A DNA stretch of 9,138 bases, from assembly GCA_900772575.1 (NCBI GenBank), contig CAAHEN010000212.1, positions 1 through 9,138 of the forward strand, written 5' to 3'. This document shows positions 6,371 through 9,138 of this stretch, one piece after another. Every line of letters starts with the position of its first letter. Within the stretch, counting starts at the first letter, position 1. Position numbers and translations under genes: made by a program. The stretch comes from Bacteroidaceae bacterium (GTDB lineage: Bacteria; Bacteroidota; Bacteroidia; Bacteroidales; Bacteroidaceae). The notes below the pieces were generated by a model. It did no database searches, was not told the DNA's origin, and saw only the letters and a program-made list of their open reading frames with translations.

Positions 6371-7170
6371 GGATCCTGCCTGTCATTGTGGTCTACGGCG
6401 CCGACCTGACTACCTGCAACACCTATCGCTCGCTCCAGCCCGAACTCACGGGACGCGATGTGCTCGTCTACGACAACTCGCCGTCGCCGCTCAACGCTCC
6501 CTTGGCTACCGGCAACCCGCACATCATCTACCACAACGACGGACATAACCGCGGGGTATCGGCGGCCTACAACCTCGGCAACCGTGTGGCCACTGAGCGC
6601 GGCTACAAGTTTGTCCTGCTCCTCGACCAGGATACGCGGTTCGCTCCCGGCTACATCGCGGCACTGGAGCACGCCATCGGCGCACACCCCGAGGAAGATC
6701 TCTTTGTACCCAATCTCAGTTACGGTGACGGTCGCCCGTTCTCACCCGTTAGCATCACAGCGTTGCGGGCACGCGGTTGCCGCCTGCCCGCAGGCAGCCA
6801 TGCCTGGGGCGGATTCCTGCCCGTCAACAGCGGCGCGTGTATCCGCACGACGGTATTCGAGCGCGCCGGAGGCTACAATGAGAAAATTCGCCTCGACTTT
6901 GCGGATTTCGATTTCTTCAACAGACTACAGGCTGTGACGCCACGTTTCTATGTTATAGAAAAAGATGCGGCGCAAAACTTTTCAAACGAAGAGACCGATG
7001 CAGGCAAACTCCTCACGCGCTACCGCTTCTATCTGGAAGGGGCACGTGCCGTGACCGGACGCCGCCGCTTTTTCCTGCATGTCGTCAGGCACACACTGGC
7101 ACTGGCCATAAGGACCCGGCGTACAGACTTCCTGCGTCTGTTCGTCGCACAATATTTACTCAAACTATGA
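6367..7170 (+). CDS. Glycosyltransferase family 2 (rhamnosyltransferase-like)
   Basis: The product has 267 residues with a GT-A fold pattern. ILPVIVVYG (3-11) is the first beta strand, VYDNSP (34-39) the nucleotide-sugar region, and HNRGVSAAYNLG (60-71) a motif frequent in rhamnosyltransferase-like GT2 enzymes. LLLDQDTRF (84-92) carries the metal-binding DxD-type motif and VNSGACIR (153-160) the acceptor-side region. DFADFDFFNRLQ (177-188) is the likely catalytic-base segment. The C-terminal 35 residues are hydrophobic and arginine-rich, consistent with peripheral inner-membrane attachment. It probably moves a deoxyhexose from a nucleotide donor onto a lipid-linked or polysaccharide acceptor. 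The ATG at 6367 was preferred to the in-frame ATG at 6316 because the first beta strand begins at once after it and it overlaps the small upstream ORF as ATGA. It overlaps the next gene by 4 nt. Donor and acceptor cannot be assigned. Confidence 0.9.
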   Translation: MRILPVIVVYGADLTTCNTYRSLQPELTGRDVLVYDNSPSPLNAPLATGNPHIIYHNDGHNRGVSAAYNLGNRVATERGYKFVLLLDQDTRFAPGYIAALEHAIGAHPEEDLFVPNLSYGDGRPFSPVSITALRARGCRLPAGSHAWGGFLPVNSGACIRTTVFERAGGYNEKIRLDFADFDFFNRLQAVTPRFYVIEKDAAQNFSNEETDAGKLLTRYRFYLEGARAVTGRRRFFLHVVRHTLALAIRTRRTDFLRLFVAQYLLKL

Positions 7171-7859
7171 TATCGGTTTGTCTAGCGACCTACAACGGTG
7201 AACCATATATCCGGCAGCAGCTGGCCTCAATCCTGAAGCAACTTGGCGCCGAAGACGAAGTGATCGTCTCCGACGACGGCTCGACCGACGGCACGCTCGC
7301 CGCCGTTGGCGAAGCGGGCGACGCCCGCATCCGCGTGGTCACCGGGCCAGCTTGCGGCTCCCTGATCCGCAACTTCGAGCACGCGCTCCGCCAAGCCAAG
7401 GGAGACTATATCTTTCTGGCAGACCAGGACGATGTCTGGACAGACGACAAGGTGGCTGTCTGCATGGCCTACCTCGAACGCTATGACTGCGTCACGAGCG
7501 ACGCGGTCGTCGTCGACCAAGGGCTGAACGTGCTCCACCCCTCGTTCTACGCCCAAAACAGCACCCGCCCGGGACGCTTCTACAACCTGCTGATCAAGAA
7601 CGGCTACCTCGGCTGCTGCATGGCCTTCCGCCGCAACGTGCTCGAAGCCGCACTCCCCTTCAAGCGTGACATCCCGATGCACGATATCTGGATAGGCAAC
7701 GTGGCCGCCTACCGGTTCCGGCTAAAGTTCATTCCAGAAAAACTGGTCATGTTTCGCCGCCACACCGGCAACAACTCGACCTCTGCCAGCAAGAGCAAAT
7801 ACCCACTGCTGAAGAAATTCATGTTCAGATTGATAATCCTGAAAGACTTACTGTTCTAG
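7167..7859 (+). CDS. Glycosyltransferase family 2 (ADQDDVW type)
   Basis: The product has 230 residues. ISVCLATYNGEPYIRQQLAS (2-21) is the classical GT2 start. VIVSDDGSTDGT (32-43) contains the donor-binding aspartates, FLADQDDVW (83-91) the metal-binding motif typical of rhamnosyltransferase-like GT2 proteins, and GCCMAFRR (149-156) with MHDIW (171-175) the acceptor and catalytic-base region. RRHTGNN (197-203) near the end is also usual for this group. The C-terminal KKFMFRLIILKDLLF is amphipathic and may hold the protein to the membrane. The length is somewhat short for the family (often 250-300), but no key motif is missing. Its ATG overlaps the previous stop codon as ATGA, so translation is likely coupled. 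It is expected to act next to its neighbours in surface glycan assembly; the sugar is not determined. Confidence 0.92.
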   Translation: MISVCLATYNGEPYIRQQLASILKQLGAEDEVIVSDDGSTDGTLAAVGEAGDARIRVVTGPACGSLIRNFEHALRQAKGDYIFLADQDDVWTDDKVAVCMAYLERYDCVTSDAVVVDQGLNVLHPSFYAQNSTRPGRFYNLLIKNGYLGCCMAFRRNVLEAALPFKRDIPMHDIWIGNVAAYRFRLKFIPEKLVMFRRHTGNNSTSASKSKYPLLKKFMFRLIILKDLLF

Positions 7860-7861
7860 CC

Positions 7862-7909
7862 ATGGACGAAAAGAGGACGCCCGTTTTGATAACACCCGAT
7901 TACGAATGA
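7862..7909 (+). CDS. Mini-ORF of 15 codons between glycosyltransferases (possible coupling ORF)
   Basis: MDEKRTPVLITPDYE starts 2 nt after the preceding glycosyltransferase stop and ends at a TGA (7907-7909) that overlaps the ATG of the next gene as ATGA. It fills the only gap in the operon, so ribosomes could pass through it to the third glycosyltransferase. A frame this short with such an overlap can arise by chance, and the peptide itself has no recognisable function. Confidence 0.25.
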   Translation: MDEKRTPVLITPDYE

Positions 7910-8706
7910 AGATTTCAGTCATCACAACCGCATATAACAGTGCCGCAACACTGCGCGACACGTTCGAGAGTATGCTACGGCAGACATTCAAGGACATTGA
8001 ATATCTGGTGATCGACGGCGCATCGTCTGATGGCACGGTAGACATCATCCGCACTTACGAGCCGCGCTTCAACGGGCGCATGAGATGGATCAGTGAGCCA
8101 GACAATGGACTCTACGACGCCATGAACAAGGGCATAGCGATGGCAACCGGTGAAGTGGTGGGGTTCCTCAATTCTGACGACTTCTATACCTCTGACGACG
8201 TGCTGGCCACAGTCGCCGAAACGCTGGGGCGCACCGGTGCCGACGCTGTATATGGTGATGTGCACTATGTCAAGCCCGACGACTTGGCCCGTACCGTGCG
8301 CTATTACTCCTCCCAGCGCTTCTCGCGCGGCTGGATGATTCTGGGGTTCATGCCCGCCCACCCCTCTTTCTATTGCAGGCGACAAATCTATCGCAACTAC
8401 GGCGCATTCGACACCCGCTACAAGGTGGCGGCCGATTTCGAATGCCTTCTCCGCTTCATCTATATACATGGCATCACCACGGTGTGCCTGCCCAAGGATT
8501 TCGTGACGATGCGCACCGGCGGCACCTCGACCTCCGGCCTGCGCAGCCACCGCCAGATCATGAAAGACCATCGCCGGGCGTTGCGGAGCAATGGCGTATG
8601 CTCCTGCACACTCCTGCTGAGCCTACGCTACGTCTACAAGGTTTGGGAACTGCTCTTCGGCAAGCGCCCAAACCGCCTCAGCCATTCCAACAGCCAAATG
8701 GCGTGA
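7906..8706 (+). CDS. Glycosyltransferase family 2 (WcaA/WcaE-like)
   Basis: The product has 266 residues. ISVITTAYNSAATLRDTFES (3-22) begins the GT-A domain. VIDGASSDGT (35-44) holds donor-binding aspartates, SEPDNGLYDAMNKGIAMATG (63-82) is the hallmark of the exopolysaccharide GT2 subgroup, and FLNSDD (87-92) is the metal-binding motif. MPAHPSFYCRR (149-159) and AADFE (175-179) form the acceptor and catalytic-base region, and RTGGTSTSG (203-211) is also typical. The C-terminal region (231-254) is hydrophobic with basic flanks and may touch the membrane. It is the last gene of the three-glycosyltransferase unit, starts at the TGA of a 15-codon mini-ORF, and is followed after 47 nt by a strong terminator. 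It probably adds a sugar to a capsule, O-antigen or exopolysaccharide unit; donor and acceptor are unknown. Confidence 0.92.
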   Translation: MKISVITTAYNSAATLRDTFESMLRQTFKDIEYLVIDGASSDGTVDIIRTYEPRFNGRMRWISEPDNGLYDAMNKGIAMATGEVVGFLNSDDFYTSDDVLATVAETLGRTGADAVYGDVHYVKPDDLARTVRYYSSQRFSRGWMILGFMPAHPSFYCRRQIYRNYGAFDTRYKVAADFECLLRFIYIHGITTVCLPKDFVTMRTGGTSTSGLRSHRQIMKDHRRALRSNGVCSCTLLLSLRYVYKVWELLFGKRPNRLSHSNSQMA

Positions 8707-8753
8707 TGTCCCCTGTTTCCTAGTATTGCTGTCCGGCAAAACCGAGAAAGCTC

Positions 8754-8802
8754 AAATTCCAGTCCGAAGTCATTGCGACACAGGCTTCAGACTGGAATTT
8801 TT
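8754..8802 (+). terminator. Strong intrinsic terminator after the glycosyltransferase operon
   Basis: AAATTCCAGTC (8754-8764) pairs perfectly with GACTGGAATTT (8790-8800). After one C-A mismatch, GAAG (8766-8769) pairs with CTTC (8785-8788), closing a 15-nt loop. The stem runs into TTTTT at 8798-8802. It lies 47 nt after the last stop codon, so the three-gene operon most likely ends here. The A-rich left arm could also allow termination in the opposite direction. Confidence 0.85.
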
Positions 8803-9066
8803 CTGTCCCAAGCCCCTCTCTACTAACAAGGGGAACTCCGGCAGACTGTTTGCGACGTTTTGTGCTTGGGGCTCGCACAGATATATCTTCTTTCCGGTTG
8901 ACGAATCCGGGACGCCCGAGGTTGCCTGACGGCCCCAGAATATAGCCCATAATATAGCAATACGCCACCCGCCGCTTCACCTTTTTGCCCCAATTGTCCA
9001 AACGGCACCTTAACTTCTTTAACCTTCGAGCTTGTACAGAATGTTAAAATGAGACTTCAGCGAAAC
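8803..9066. other. Non-coding intergenic stretch right of the terminator
   Basis: I see no convincing gene here. Short frames on both strands have no family motifs, no promoter and a base composition unlike the neighbouring genes. CCCCT/AGGGG (8813-8817 with 8829-8833) and CCCAAGC/GCTTGGG (8807-8813 with 8864-8870) can pair, but they share a base and are weak. No TAnnTTTG element was found on either strand. Confidence 0.5.
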
Positions 9067-9121
9067 TTCCCTAGGGCAAATATGAATTAGCTCAGAGCAA
9101 ATTTTTCCGGGCCCTAGGGAA
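9067..9121. repeat. 11-bp perfect inverted repeat TTCCCTAGGGC / GCCCTAGGGAA
   Basis: The arms are at 9067-9077 and 9111-9121, with a 33-bp AT-rich spacer. Each arm contains the 8-bp palindrome CCCTAGGG, so each arm is also self-complementary. The right arm overlaps the second inverted repeat at 9102-9135. Function unknown. Confidence 0.7.
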
Positions 9122-9135
9122 ATTGCCCGGAAAAA
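9102..9135. repeat. 11-bp perfect inverted repeat TTTTTCCGGGC / GCCCGGAAAAA
   Basis: The arms are at 9102-9112 and 9125-9135, around a 12-nt loop. On both strands the T-run precedes the stem and the A-run follows it, the reverse of an intrinsic terminator, so it is not called as one. It sits at the window edge and may belong to a larger element that continues outside. Confidence 0.7.
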
Positions 9136-9138
9136 CCG

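Noticed and set aside
6181..6687. 168-residue minus-strand open frame covering the leader and the first glycosyltransferase start
   Set aside because: Half of it is antisense to a clear glycosyltransferase and its end crosses the plus-strand promoter. No supporting start signal or domain was seen.
8720..9001. 93-residue minus-strand open frame in the right intergenic region
   Set aside because: It runs through the terminator hairpin, has no promoter and no recognisable family features.
9102..9135. Intrinsic terminator at the right edge
   Set aside because: The T-run is 5' and the A-run 3' of the stem on both strands, the opposite of what termination needs.
1..9138. CRISPR array, tRNA, rRNA, insertion sequence or defence system
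   Set aside because: No regularly spaced direct repeats, cloverleaf sequence, rRNA sequence, transposase motif or known defence domain was found on either strand.

Overview
The window looks like chromosomal DNA of a GC-rich member of the Bacteroidales (Bacteroidota). Four intergenic sites match the Bacteroidota sigma-factor -7 element TAnnTTTG. Shine-Dalgarno sequences are essentially absent. The patatin-like and ATP-grasp-like proteins resemble Bacteroidota families. Third codon positions are strongly GC-rich, which produces many long spurious shadow ORFs. The genus cannot be fixed from the sequence.

Layout. (1) 1-629, minus strand: the N-terminal half of an Xaa-Pro aminopeptidase (M24B), cut by the window edge. 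(2) 630-893: a divergent intergenic region with two back-to-back TATCTTTG promoters. (3) 894-2903, plus strand: a two-gene unit with a YjjU-type patatin-like phospholipase and an uncharacterised ATP-grasp-like protein, followed by a small hairpin. (4) 2944-6095: a promoter, then pyruvate formate-lyase (pflB) and its radical-SAM activase (pflA), separated by a long GC-rich hairpin. (5) 6159-8802: a well-formed promoter, a roughly 170-nt leader dense in hairpins that also holds a 58-codon ORF, three family-2 glycosyltransferases with small overlaps or a coupled mini-ORF, and a strong intrinsic terminator. (6) 8803-9138: non-coding DNA ending in nested inverted repeats.

How the genes work together. 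PflA installs the glycyl radical on PflB, which then cleaves pyruvate with CoA to acetyl-CoA and formate; this is core anaerobic fermentation. The three glycosyltransferases probably add successive sugars to a surface polysaccharide (O-antigen, capsule or exopolysaccharide), but no polymerase, flippase or sugar-nucleotide gene is in view. The patatin and ATP-grasp-like genes are probably co-transcribed, but their joint role is unknown.

Most of the window is ordinary housekeeping DNA. The parts most worth a second look are the structured leader before the glycosyltransferases (with its overlapping ORF), the pflB-pflA intercistronic hairpin, the unusual nucleophile elbow of the patatin, the uncharacterised ATP-grasp-like protein, and the nested inverted repeats at the right end. 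No clearly new multi-gene system was found.
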